Shown: positions 23,967 to 46,250 of the stretch, in pieces
How positions within the stretch are numbered: position 1 is the first letter of the stretch
Layout of the letters: every line of letters starts with the position of its first letter
NCBI GenBank assembly: GCA_002633005.1
Contig: NMRA01000653.1
Location: 62,001 to 126,000, forward strand
Origin: Phoronis australis
Lineage: Eukaryota > Phoronida > Phoronidae
DNA: 64,000 nucleotides
Direction: 5' to 3'
Notes under the pieces: generated by a model
What the model was told of the DNA's origin: nothing
The model's input: only the letters and a program-made list of their open reading frames with translations
Databases searched by the model: none
Translations under genes and position numbers: made by a program

Positions 23967-26900
23967 CAATGATATTGTTTGAACAAGTTGGGACACATTT
24001 TAAAGCGGCAAGCTGTCGAAATGCTATGTTGGCTTCTTGGAAGTAACGTGGTTTATATAGTTTCTTAGAGAGGGAGGGAGTGAGGTTTGTTGCTATAGCA
24101 GGCCTGTAGGAAGGCAAAAAATTATTGGGTGAATAAACCATTTTGGCTTCGTCAAAACAACCCCCCTCCCCCCCCNGCTTGTACCGGCCGTCTGCGCTCG
24201 CTCCTAAGGTGAAAATTCGTTTTATTGTGATCCAGTTTCCGGAAAACTTTATTTTATTATGATCATTCTTTGAAGGAGTTTTTTTGAAAAGGTGAGGTAC
24301 CGAAGTCCGTGGTATTGTGCCTTTGGCGCTGTTTCAAAATGCAGTGGCTGAAACACGACCGATAGTTCAATTTCTGGAGGCTGGGGAAAAGGATAGTATG
24401 TTCCAAAAATGTACACACTTCCTGAACGCCTGGAGTTCAAATTCAGTTCTCGTGGATCACTGAGATTCTGTGAGGATCTGATTGCGTAGTTACATCTTAT
24501 TTTAATGTGGGTACGTCAGTCAGGACGTGCACGCGAATAACGCAAGCAAACAAAAATACTACTGGAAACTAAAAACACCAAAGAAGTACAAAGACAACCT
24601 TTCTAAGCAATTGGTTTCATTTTATTAATTTAAGGCTTTTTAAAACATATTTCCTATTTACGGTTTGTGAGTCCGAATTTCATCAAGGTCTCTGGGAGTT
24701 ATTTTAGATATGCAAAAATGGTCTATAAGTGTACTTTACTATTTGGGGATCGGATTATAGTGCCCGGTTTTTCCAACTTCAGGCTGAAATCAAATTCACT
24801 GAAACATCATCAATTCTTACAAGACTAGCTTCTAATTATCAAAAATCATCTATGAATCTGTCGATTTTCGTAGATACATAAACAAGTAAATCAGAAACCA
24901 ACAAATTCTTTTATAAAACGGAATGTTATAACCAATTTCCGCATGCATGCTTGCAGACTCTTGACTGTAACCGGGGAAAGATGAGGCATTGGTATTAAGG
25001 TGCGTTTTTGCTTATTTCAGAAGTACCTATAACGGTACACGAGGTAAACTTGAACTCCTATGACAAAAAACAAATCTTTGTTTATGATTGCGAGAGTTCT
25101 TTGAGTACCCCTTCGACATGTACACGATCATTACAAGTAGCCGAGACAGCAATGTTTTCCACATGTGGGAATTCCTTGCGATCAACTCATAGTAACCATC
25201 TTCAAAAGAGATACTATTCTTGTGATACCACGGGAAACAGTAACATTATTTTATAACAAAGCATCGGAATTAGACTAGTGGTCTTCACGTTCTTCAAAAT
25301 GCCACCTTTTCGGTGGCGGCTGCATTTTTCACATTTTTGGTTGTTTGGGTCGAATTGTGCTGTGCACGTTTTGTGTTTTTTGTTGATTTTCATGGGAATT
25401 TCATGTACATGTATAGAGGGACATAGGGGCATCCCCCCCCCCCTCCCGGCGAACCGCTCCACCGAGAGAGGGTACCGTCTGAAATTGGGCACCTTTTAAA
25501 AGATGAAAGGTTAAACATCATTAAGCTTGGAAAAAAGAGTGACAGTGCATTCCACCGTCGTGTGATCCATAACGATGCAGGGAGTGGTCTTCTTCAAAAT
25601 GAATGCCGGTTGCTCGATTTCACAAAAACAGGAAAATAGATGAAATCGATTACAACATGAGGCCCTCTCTTCGTTAGCGGCCCCTTAAGAATTTGTCAAT
25701 AAAAACACAAAAGGGTGGCCACTTGAATGTCATCAATGACCTCCTTCAAGGTCGGGGCCCCTAAATATGAAAATATCTATTTTCAAATATCAGGAAATGC
25801 GCAGCAATTGATGTTATCTGTCAAGTCATCAAGTTTTCTCAAGTAATATACAGTTTCGAGAAAATATAAAGCGATAGTTGTCTCCGCGTTATCCCTTGCC
25901 AGAGAGGGGCATATGGAAAAATATAGTTTTGCATTTGCAAAATTGACTTATTGAATTGAAAACTCCAGTAAATTAGTGCGCTCCGCAAAAGCATCGATTT
26001 ACAAATTTTCTCGATTTTTAGAAATATTATTGATTTCGTGCACGATTTCAATTGCGTTTAGGCGACCTGTGCTGCAAAAGCGGAGACCCTAACGACAATG
26101 TCCCGGCCAGTGTCCTCAAATGGTGAACCATGCACTGATGCAGAGTTGTTTGATGTTCTCTTGAATTTCTCTCAAATCCGTATTTCGCAGTCTTTCTTGT
26201 CTCCTTAGCCCCACGTCTATGTGGGTTGCCAAGGTTTAGCCCTGACACCTGTAAATTTTTTGGGGGGCCTGTGTTCCGCCGGCTCCNTTCCTACGGCTCT
26301 GTTTAGAGTACATTTCATGAAAGTTGTGATGCAAATTTAAAAAGACAAGATTCGGCCTTTTCTCTTTCTGATGTCACACAACTGAAATTTGACGCCACTT
26401 CAGCATATAGTGTTTGCCGTGATTTTTGAACTGAAAGCCACAGATACTTTGGTAATGACGGAGTGTTCAACATTTCTGTGCTTTTGGGAAGGACAGAGGC
26501 AAGTGTGCGTTTCGTACAATCGAAAAATCGCAGTCTCTTGCGTCAAAGAGATAATTGATTTCTACAGTCTTTTTCGCTGCTTTTGTACCTGCTCTCGGTA
26601 CCTGTTCAGCCGTCTATGCTCTGTGGGATTGGTGATTGGCATGTCAATGGGCTGGCGTAATCTGTCGCTCTACGCAAGGGCACGAAATTGTACGCATATA
26701 CGCAAAAACAGATAAAGCATTCACGGCGCCACGTTACTTGTGTAGCGCGTTACGAACTGTGGTCGGGCAGGCGTTCGTTCTTTTACATGGTGTCACTGTG
26801 GGAATGTTCTGCAAAGAACATTTAGTCTGTTTACTGGGTCTCGAAATATGATCAAGGGAAACTTCAGGATTACAGCTACTAAATCACTCATTTCAGTGCA

Positions 26901-27284
26901 CATCATCTTTGAAGCTTTTCATTTAAAATGAGTATTTTTATGTCCCAATACACCCCTTTATATTGGAGGCCCATCTTAAACATAATGATTCTGCCTGCCC
27001 AGGCCGGTCGTCACGTAAACAATATGACACAACACAGAGTACATTGGATGTAACGAATTCTATTAATTAAAGTAGAAGATAAAAAACAAAGTAATCACGG
27101 CGCAGTCAGCTGTCGGGTGTGAGATTTTGAACAAAAATTGAGATAGCAGAGATGAAAGATATCCCTTTCGTAGTTAAAATTCCTTCTCGCGAGAAACTGA
27201 TGAAGCAGTTTTGTGTTGTACAGTAACTCAACATCATGAACTTTTTAAAATTGTCTAAAAAACCTTGAAATCCATGTTTTTAAA

Positions 27285-27430
27285 CTTTTTAGAAGTGTTT
27301 CTGTATTTTCATTGTTACTGAACTTTCGAATAAATTGCGTTGGATAATTTTGTTAACCTTTTTAGAAGTGTTAATGTATATTCATTGCTGCTGAACTGAT
27401 GAATAAATTGCCTTGGTTATTTTGTAAACG
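27285..27430. repeat. Two-copy 73-bp tandem duplication
   Basis: CTTTTTAGAAGTGTT followed by a TTCATTG...CTGAACT...GAATAAATTGC block occurs at about 27286 and again at about 27358, with modest divergence. Confidence 0.7.
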
Positions 27431-28925
27431 GGGTGTTCATATTTGTGGGCTGTAGATATAATAAGCCGTTGGACGGCACGAGATAAGGCGTGGAATTCAT
27501 TGGGACCGATTTACTGGCTCAAATGAAACCAGGGTTCAACGGTTTGCGACTGAGTCAACGTAGCCGTCCTTTGAGTAATTGCCGTCCAGTACATGTATAT
27601 ATGAGATGTGGAGATCTCACTTAAGTATTAAAGCGGTGCAGCCCCGATGGTAATTTTGTAAACATGTCTAAAAGAAGATTATGTTTATGATGTGATATGA
27701 TATGATCCTATGTTGTGACGAATTTCAATTTTATTGCAGACTCGCAATGCAACATGAAAAAATTAAGCATATAAAACTAATGTTAAAAAATAAGTATAGC
27801 TCAGGTGATAATGAAAATAGGGATTTTTAATTAAAAAGTGTCTAAATCAAACAATAATCATAAACAGTGTAATTGTGTATTACGTATGGACAGTTAAAGT
27901 AACCCATTGATGAAGTTCCAAAGTGTACGAATTAAAGAAGAAAACTAACCACAGACAATGTTACTTGAAAGAGCTATGGAGACGGCACAGAAATCGATAA
28001 ATATGTGTTGTTGGGTCGACATACAACACCGAACATCAAAAAAGCCTACAAACAATAGGCTATAGTTATCTTTTACGTAAAATGTTGTATTACGTCAAAC
28101 AAAAGAAGTTTTTTCCAGATCCCGTTTCATTTACCATTGCCTAAAGTGACAAAGTACTCATTTGTGTACTATTTTCAATGTGCGACAGCCACAGTTGAAT
28201 TCAACAGTGCAATTTTACAGAATGATATAACATAGATCAAAGAAAACACGAGACTCCCACGTATGTCAACTTCTATGGGCTTTGACCAGGCTGTGGCTTA
28301 TGTGATGCCGGGGCACGTTTTAGAATAATTTTCTGTAATTATATATTTTCAAAGCCTCCCCCACTACCGTTTTCATGGCCGGGTAGCGCGACTGTCAATG
28401 AACTATGTACGTGTAACTAAGTGTTTTAACCTGAACGATTTACATTGACATTTTAAAAAACTGTGAACAAGGAAGATTATTTTAGTGACTAAACGAGATC
28501 AACATAGTTCTAGATAATTTACACGCAATACTTTCAACCTAATGTTTCGTAAATTTGTATGCCCAAGTCTTGTGAACACTAGATTTCTTCAGTGAAGAAA
28601 ATTTTATTTGAACCCGGCAGTGATGAAGTTCACTAAACTCATGCACGCAGGATCATAAGTTCACTGTCGGCCTTTCATGAGGGACTGCTGTAAGAACGTG
28701 CAATTTCATGTTCATTTCCATGATACTCATTAACAGCTATCTTATTTGTAGCCAATCAAAGGATAAAATTGCTTTCACTGAAAAACCTGAAGAAGCAGGG
28801 CACATAACTAAGGAAAGACGTTGCGATCTGCGGTTTGTAGGACCTGTCATCTTTCGGGAACTCGCGATGCATTTTATTCACAGTTTTCAGATTGGAGGTA
28901 GGAAAATTGGTCAACATCCTGTGAA

Positions 28926-29010
28926 ATGGTTTTGAAAAGGCCCGGCGTATTTTGTGTAATTAGTTTGATTTCATTGGCAATTTATTGCATAGACGTGTGT
29001 GATGGAGTAG
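28926..29010 (+). other. Weak candidate for the POGLUT1 signal-peptide exon
   Basis: An ATG opens MVLKRPGVFCVISLISLAIY followed by CIDVCDG, which looks like a signal peptide. The next POGLUT1 exon needs a phase-1 donor; the only phase-1 GT here is GTGATG, a poor donor giving V-Y at the junction. Position (1.4 kb upstream) and composition are right and the splice signal is weak, so this is a guess. Confidence 0.2.
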
Positions 29011-30405
29011 CTGATGTGACGGCCCCTCTCAAAGAATCCTCACAAGCGACGAACGATGGTATCAAACAATTTGGGCATTTTAAAATTTGGTTTTTGCGAC
29101 AACGTATTTGGTTTTGATCGGATAAGTCACTCAAAAGGCAACACGTAGCCCCTCGGTTGGTTGGTTGATGCCTTCTTGGAATTATTGTTCTTGAGCCTTG
29201 TAATAAAACAAATTTTCCTGGGTTTCCAAATTTGGTGTCATTTAAGAGGAAATTGGTCAAGAGACTAAAATTTTACAATTGAATTACAAGCATTAAAAGA
29301 CAACTCACGTGGATCACTAATGTGTACTCACGATCGACACGACACCCCGCAACTGGCACAACTCGCTGTTTCTGAAAGCATGTCTCTATGAGTTGTAGTA
29401 ATTCCATGACTAGTGGTGCTTCATATTGTTATTACCCGCGTTCAAAAAAGCAATGTTTTACTCATGTGCTATTTAGTAAACAATACATGGCATACTAGAC
29501 AGTGACCACCATCTCTAGCTGGTGTTTAGTGGAGACGATAAAGATCTTATTTGTAAGTACCTTTTGCGCATAGAGGGACACCTTAAGAGGCCATCGTTGC
29601 CTTTAATTCCTTCCAACTTGAGCAAATACTCCCGTTATCAAACTTTTTCGTCAAGCAGTCTCATTCAGTTCCCAAAATCAGAAAATGGCCATTTTTACAC
29701 AGCGCCCGCAAGGGAATATGGCGTTATACCACCTGCCGCGTGCACAGTGTTGAAAATAGCCAGTTGCCGATTGATTTTTTATCAGTGTGAGGCATATTTC
29801 GCCGAAAAGCTTCCGGCATATGAAGTGCCTATAGTCGCTTCATGGTCTGTGGTTCAACTACAGATTGTGGTCTATGCCTAATGGCACACATGTAGTGCAA
29901 ATGTTTGTGTCTGAGACTTGAAAGCAAATCAGTGGGTAACACCGTTAAATACTCGTTTATTTAACAAAAATTGTGAGTTAGTCAATCGTGGGTACACTGT
30001 CAATTGTAAGTACACTGATTTTTCTTGAGTTGACTTATTTTAAAGAATATAATTACTGTCCAGTTTTTAGGTTCGTCCGAATTTTTAGTATGCACACTTT
30101 CTGTGCTGACTTAGCCTTGGTGCATAAATGTAAGAGCTGTTGACCAATGCGGGTAAAACCTGGCCAATTAAAATCTGACGTAAAATTTTGCCATTAAAAA
30201 TTATGTTAATCCTTGAGTAAATAAAGTTAGTTACTGATGCTAAAAATTGCCATGATTCTATTCTGCAGCGAAATTCATGGAGCGAACTTGTTATGTTCTC
30301 AGTACCATGAAACAGTCTGATAATTTCACCTGGTGGCCATTTTTTTGCCGATTCTTCAATCATGTAGGCTTTTGTAAATATTTCTTGCTTTTGTTTTTCA
30401 TTTAG

Positions 30406-39868
<9,463 letters not shown>

Positions 39869-39869
<1 letters not shown>

Positions 39870-39874
39870 ATAAA
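39869..39874 (+). promoter_or_regulatory. Possible POGLUT1 polyadenylation signal
   Basis: AATAAA overlaps the last base of the TGA stop codon. If used, the 3-prime UTR would be only about 10-30 bases. A later AATAAA occurs near 41769, so the true site is uncertain. Confidence 0.3.
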
Positions 39875-40574
39875 ATAAGGACAATTTTTTTACATGTTCA
39901 AGCAGGCCTTTTACCTGTTTTAATAATTATTTATTTTTGTTATTTCAATATTCCTTCAAGCTACTTTGTACGTCACAGTTCTTAAAGCCAAAATGTCTGA
40001 AGGTGCAGAGTTCCCTGCTATCTTTTGTGTTCATGTCTTCCATCAAATATTTTTCACAGGGACATTTTCTTTTAACTCACTATCTATTGTAAAAGGGAAA
40101 TTACACTTTTGAATCTAGATCATGAAGGGGTGGCCATTTTTGGTAGCGTCCTTTGGAGGGTCTGCCCCCCCCCCCCCCAGGCTACTTCATGACAAACTTG
40201 ACAGGGTTCACCAACCCTTACAAAATTCCAATGCTTGTGGTGATACCAGTGAATTCATTTTCATGAGAGGCATTAGTTCACCAGATTTCATCAAGAGCAT
40301 TGCTGTCATTTCTTAATTGCATTGTGGGACAGTTTGCTGCTCGTAGATAATTTGCGGACGAGTAGCCGGACTTGTAATTTGCATTTCAGGTGGTGTGATT
40401 TAAGGGAATGTTGTACCACAGAAGACAACTTTATCCCGACCTGGAGTTGTTTTAGATACTAATCAGTTTATCACGTGATTTTCGTGTCTCCTTGATGAGT
40501 AGAGGTGAAATTGCCCTTGGTGATCTTTTTGTCTTGAAGTCGTTGTGTTTTTGAATCTGAATTACTAAAGTCCA

Positions 40575-40727
40575 GGGCCCAGTTGCATAAAACCTATACG
40601 CCGTATAGCAACAATGACGTCGCATTATCACACGTCATGGTGTTATTGTTGAACAATGCACTTGATGTCGGGCAACAATCAAACTTATCCAGCCGATAAC
40701 TTTTGAGGCTTTATGCAGCTCCGCCCA
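40575..40727. mobile_element. MITE with GGGCCCAGTTGCATAAAACCT ends
   Basis: Left end GGGCCCAGTTGCATAAAACC and right end GAGGCTTTATGCAGCTCCGC form an imperfect inverted repeat of about 20 bp. The body is 150 bp and non-coding, with an internal TGACGTCGCATT...CACGTCATGG near-palindrome. Confidence 0.6.
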
Positions 40728-40816
40728 GATGTACTTTTGACTTCAGTGAAATTTTTTGACTTAACACTCCCTCTTCTCAATTGCTGAGTTTTTTCCATGT
40801 AACTGTTAGCATCATA

Positions 40817-41119
40817 GGCGGATTTAGGGACCCCCCCCCCCTTGGCTGCCGTAAGCAAAAATGGAACAGGAAAACAGCAAGAGCGTGAAGCGCGAGGAAA
40901 TATTGAGTAAGCAACGAGGACGCGGAGAAGGGGATGCCCCAGATCGCGGGGTTCCCTTTTTTTGTTTTTTTTATAGTCCTCCTGTAGATTTTCTGAACAG
41001 ATGGTCCACATACCCGGCTCCTGCAACTTCGGGCCTGTGCTGCACATACAATCGCACTTTGCCCAATTCCCAGAGACAACATGTGGGCCCCCCCCCCCTT
41101 ATGCTATCCTAGATCGGCC
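40817..41119. mobile_element. Short element with GGCGGATTTAGG ends and C-runs
   Basis: The left end GGCGGATTTAGGGA and the right end ATCCTAGATCGGCC are imperfectly inverted. Each is next to a long run of C. Small ORFs inside are chance. Looks like a MITE or other non-autonomous repeat. Confidence 0.45.
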
Positions 41120-43589
41120 ACTGAGCATATCAGTCCTTAGAAATTACTTAATATGAAAATCATTGAGCATCTGGCAATGATGCGTATATTGTAGAGTGCT
41201 ATAGATGGGGTGATACAAAATTCTTTTCGGAAATAGTTTTAAGATGAGATTTCCAACTTAAGTCTTATTAAGTGACTTTTCATGAATCGGAAGCCATGAT
41301 CGAGTTCAGTGACGCTAATGTCTCGCTAGAAAAGCAAGACCTCGAGAGATATCGCTGTGTATTTTCAATAAGAGCACTGATTTTGACTATTTTTTCTGCC
41401 GGTGAGACAGTTATTGAACCCCACCCAGACTTTGACTGTTGCTAACCACACACTGTATTTCTAGGTTTTCTAGTCGAAGAAGTGAACTGTTTACTTCATC
41501 TATTTTGCCACAAATTTAAAAGGTGGGTAAACATTCGGCATTTGACATTACTTTTTGGAGAAAAGTGGCATTATTTTTCTCAGATTTCTAAGCGTTTTTT
41601 TGTGCGTATCTGATGTGAATATCAGATCTTGGGCAGTAAATTCTTCGTGTTCTCATTGTTATAAAATTTTATGGAACTTACTGGTATTTTGTAATCAAAG
41701 TTTGATTTCTCTTGTTACTTCTCTGTTATCTCCTGTGCCTCCGGGCACTGTTATGCACATTGTTATTGTAATAAATTACTAAAACTGATATCATGGTTTT
41801 GAATGATTTTTAAAGTGACATTCTTGACTAGAAAGCTGATTTTCTCAAATTAGCCTTCAGAATCGAACTTGAATTGACCAAGGTGCTGGCCCGGCTGAAC
41901 TTCACTCGATAAAATGGCAGAGTAATGAACCGTGAATAAATGATACAGTCAGAAGCCTTGATTACAGCGAATGTTTGGCAGACAACTACTAGACTTCTCA
42001 ATTTGTAGTAAAAATCACAAATTAAAACAACGGGTGTTAATTGTAAAGTTTGAATTATTCTGAAATGCTATCTTATTAACCACAGCAAACGGTTTAATGC
42101 TCACACTCGACTTGCATCTAGTTGTCTGGAAAAACAGATGTCCTTAAAGTATTACTGTACCTAGGAGTGTAATACATGTATACTCCTTGGTTGTACTTCA
42201 CAAACCTGCCACCAAATCATACGAAGCAAAAAACGTAACTTTGCAATTCACAGAAACTTAACGTTAAAAAATAAAAATTCGAATTCTTTCCTTTCTTACG
42301 CCATACCCCTTTAGAGCCAATTTTCCCAGTCAGATTTATATAAGACATAAGTTGATACATGAAAATTAACAATGGTATCTAATTGTTGGTATATTGATTA
42401 TTTTCCTATGACGATTTTTTTTTACAATTTATCAAAATGTTCCCTGATTGTACGTCCAACACAAATGGAATTGTCGGAAGAATGAGATAAACCACATCGG
42501 TGAGGGCTTTGTGAATGGGAGACTTCCAGAATATATCAAAACGTTTTTGTAATAATTCTGATAATGATTCACTTAAGCTGCCAGTTCCTAATATAATTTG
42601 GAAGTCGTACATTTTCAGTGAACCCAAACAGGCTTTTTCAAAGTAACTGTCCGAAAGTGCGTTTTCGACATTGATCTGGCACGGATGACAATGCTTATCT
42701 ACATTTAGAGTGAGCGCGCACACACTGCGCAGACGTGGGACTGAGCAGCACATGGGCCTAGTCTGTCGTAGTATACAGTTTTGATTGAAGGTATTGGGAC
42801 GCTTTATCAGGCAATAAAAACATGAAGTTCTCGTGAAAAGAAATACTCTTAAGAGCGGAACTGTTGTGCCGGCACGAGAAAGGAAATGCTCGAAATTATT
42901 TTTTCATGGCAAAAGAACGATGTTAAAGAGAACGCCCGTGTTGCAGTACGCGTTGGACGGTAGTCCTACCTTAAATAAGGTAATAGGTACTGCCAAAAAG
43001 TGATGACATGCTAGTGGCGAGGAAAGGTGCTTTGTAGCACATGTAATTAATAGGTCAATCAGCACACATTGCTTTCAGAGGAAGTGTTCACTTTAAGTTT
43101 AGTGGCCGCCGTTTTGCTGGGGTACGCTAGTAAGTTTCCGATCATAGTCGTGAAACACTCGCCTCTCACTCAGTGCGTGATTTTGCTTGGTGTAACGTGA
43201 GCTTGTTTTTTGCGTGTTTCTCGCGTCTGCGGAACGCATCCCAACTCACGACCCGTTCCCCATGAAAGCAAAGATTTTATATTTCTTTGATGAAAGTGAC
43301 CAGTTCAGAAGGTTGCAATTATGTTGTTCCTAAAATATCTCGGAATGTCACACGCTTACCATTATATCTGGCAACATACAATCAATTTTAAAGTGCGTTT
43401 AAGAACTCAAGGTGAGCCACGTCTGTTTTCAGTTAGGTCTCGATACCACGAAAATGGCACCAATTCAAAGGACTTAAAAATCTTAAATTCTATTACAGTA
43501 TGAAATTATTATCATCAGGGTGCGAGAAAAACAAAGCACGTTTAACTTACAAAACAATCAAATGTAATGAAAAATACAGTTGGATATGT

Positions 43590-46250
43590 ACATGTATTTT
43601 TAAGTCGGAGACCCGAATGACTCATGACAGACAAATTGTACTCTGGAAAGGGTCCGACAGAAACTAAAAAGGGCCCGAAAAAACGAGCTACCTCATGCAT
43701 TCGAGATACCACAAAAAACCATCCCATGGGATTCAGTAGGCCTACATGTCACTGATCACTTTTAAGTATTAAAATACCATATGGCAGACAAAATACACTT
43801 TGGGTAGTGCCTTCCAGAAAAGCCCAAAAGTTACAACCTGCACCACAGTATGTCTTTGAAAATTTGAGCTAGAATAGATTTTCGAGGTACAAGCTAACAA
43901 TGATTTTATTAGACAAACAATAGTACCGCACTGAACACCGAATGACCCATGACAGACAAATTGCACTCTGGAAAGGGTCCGCCAGAAACCCAAAAAGGAC
44001 CCCCCCACACACAAAAAATCAGCTAGCTCGTACATTCAAGGTACCACAAAAAACAATTTCATGTGATTCAACACATGTCATAGGTCACTAAATGCCCCAT
44101 GACAAACAAAGTACACTCTTGGTTGTGCCCGCCAGAAATCCCCAAAAATCTCAACTAGGTATGCCATCAAAAGTTTGAGTTACATTAGATATTCGAGGTA
44201 CCGGCTAAAACTGACTTTAAATCAACAATCGTGGCGCAATGAACACCCGATGACCCATGGCAGACAAATTGTCCTATGGAAAGAGTCCGCCAGAAACTCA
44301 AAAACGACTCCCAAAAAGGAGCTAGCTCATATATTCGAGGTATCACAATGAACTCCATGCGATTCAAATATAAGTTACTGATTACTTAATGGCCCATGAC
44401 AGATAAAACCCACTCTGGGTTGTGCGTGCCAGCCCCAGAAATATCAACTGCGCAATTCTGTTGAAAATGTGTGATATATTAGATAATGAAGATCCCGGAT
44501 GAATCCTAGTTAGAATCACGATGAAGGTATTGTGATTACGTTCTTCGTCTGCATTTCATTGCGAATTCTTGTACATGTATTTCCGTAATTCTTTCGCGTC
44601 TACTGAACTCTCTTCTTGCTTAACATTAATAATAGAGACACACTGAGTGCCAAATGGATGATGGCGGAAAGTAATCATTTTGGAAAATTGATAACATTAA
44701 AACTTTGGGATACCAGGAACTGTCAAAAAACCGATCCATTAATTGATGATTAAGACCACAGCTATCGAAACAGTCGCGGTTTTTCCATTTTAGTAGAGCG
44801 GAAAAATATGGCTATGTCACGTGGGAAACTACAATAGTATATGATAGTATGTCAATTTGGCCATCCGTCAAAAAGCGAGACGTTTAGATGAATGCAAGAA
44901 AAATTTAAAAAACTGGGACAGTTCGCAAAGTGTGGGGCAATTGACAAATACACTGCCGGTTCGCTGTCAGCAACACGAATTACTGGATTGGGTTCTTTTA
45001 CAAAGTTAATTTTCCATATTTTAAAATTTTATTTCACGGGTGTTGTTAAGTACTACAGATAACAATAGTTATAGGTAAATACTACAGAATAACAAAGCTA
45101 TCCAAACACACCTATTTTAGGACCCAAACTTTTCATTTAGGAGAAATGTCACTTCTTTCCGTAAAGCACCGTAACACGATTTTAACACCCACAAATGTCT
45201 TGTTGAAAAACTCCTGGTATGGACGGGACATTTTAATAACAATTTTTTAACCTTCCTCTTACAAAAATAGCAGAAAGACTAATATGGACCATTTCTTAGG
45301 GAGAAAAAACTTGTTATCTCACATGGCGGCAACTGTATTCGCCTTTCTTGACCAGGGCTTCTGACACGGATGTTATTGTTGGTTGTTTGAAAGCGTAGTG
45401 GTGACTATTTCTAGTTTATTTTTATTAAATAAGATTTTGAAAAACACGTCTGTTACTTTTCTTTAAAAGCATTGTTTATTAGCCTGCGTAATAAAAGGAC
45501 TTTTGGAAATCATTTTCATGGTTCCTCGATCTAACGCAGATTTAGGGGCCATGTGTGGTCGTATTTTTCCTGTTGACAGTTTCGATAGCTTATTATGCTG
45601 CACTTGCTGCGGTCTTAATCATCACTTAAAGGGTACTAGGTTTTTGCCAGTTCCTTGTGTCCCATAGTTTTAGTGTTATCAGGTATTTTCTAAACTGCTT
45701 ACATTCCGCCATCATCCATTTGGCACTCAGAAGATTTCGCCGTGAAATACAATCGAAGCACGTTATCACACCTTCTTTATCGAAATTCTTGATTCTACAA
45801 AACTCTACCAAGATTTAAAATGGATCTTCATTACCTAATATCACACATTTTCAACAGAATTACGTGGTTGAGGTTTCTGGGGGTGGTGCTCACAAAATAA
45901 TTTTTTTCCTGTCATAAGCCATTTAGTAACCATTTTAATGGTTAAAACTTCTATTTGAATCACATGGAATAGTTTATTGTGGTACCTCAAATATATGAGC
46001 AAGCTCCTTTTCGGGCGTCGTTTTTGAGTTTCTGGGGAACCCTTTCCACAGGACAATTTGTATGTCATGGGCCAACCTGTGTTCATTGCGGCACGATTGT
46101 TAGTTTTAGTAAGTTTTAGCCGATAACTCGAATATCTAATGTAGCTCAAACATTCAACGGCATACCGTGTTTGAAATTTTTGGGGATTTCTGGCGGGCAT
46201 AACCCAAAGTGTATTTTTTGTAATAGCGCAATTAGTGACAAATGACATGT
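43590..46250. mobile_element. Fold-back structure with long inverted arms containing tandem units
   Basis: The left arm (about 43590-44800) has roughly three tandem units of 310-325 bp, beginning CCCGAATGACTCATGACAGA (43612), CACCGAATGACCCATGACAG (43936) and CACCCGATGACCCATGGCAG (44244). It is followed by a segment with TGAGTGCCAAATGGATGATG (44645). The right arm (about 45540-46250) is the reverse complement: CATCATCCATTTGGCACTCA (45710) first, then the units inverted (for example TGGCGGGCATAACCCAAAGT near 46191). The spacer is about 700-740 bp. Arms are clearly diverged from each other. The 172-codon minus-strand ORF inside the right arm is the repeat read through and is not a gene. Class unknown. 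Confidence 0.75.

Larger units (their letters stand above)
22708..30405. other. Intergenic region between TRIM and POGLUT1
   Basis: No supported exon apart from a weak signal-peptide candidate at 28926. It contains a MITE copy (23877-23966), a poly-C tract with one N (24163-24176), another C-rich tract (25430-25445), one N at 26287 and a two-copy 73-bp tandem repeat (27285-27430). The segment at 29780-29890 resembles 46405-46515, both carrying CAGTGTGA then GCCGAAAAGC, so it is probably part of a dispersed repeat. The first exon of POGLUT1 (signal peptide) should lie in this region or further upstream. Confidence 0.45.
39870..43589. other. Region downstream of POGLUT1
   Basis: No gene recognised. 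Holds two MITE-like elements (40575-40727, 40817-41119) and poly-C runs at about 40145 and 41090. A minus-strand ORF of 115 codons (42406-42753) shows no recognised domain and is not called a gene. The rest is AT-rich sequence without visible structure. Confidence 0.45.

Noticed and set aside
42406-42753. 115-codon minus-strand ORF
   Set aside because: No recognised motif, no splice or promoter context; kept only as a remark in the region note.
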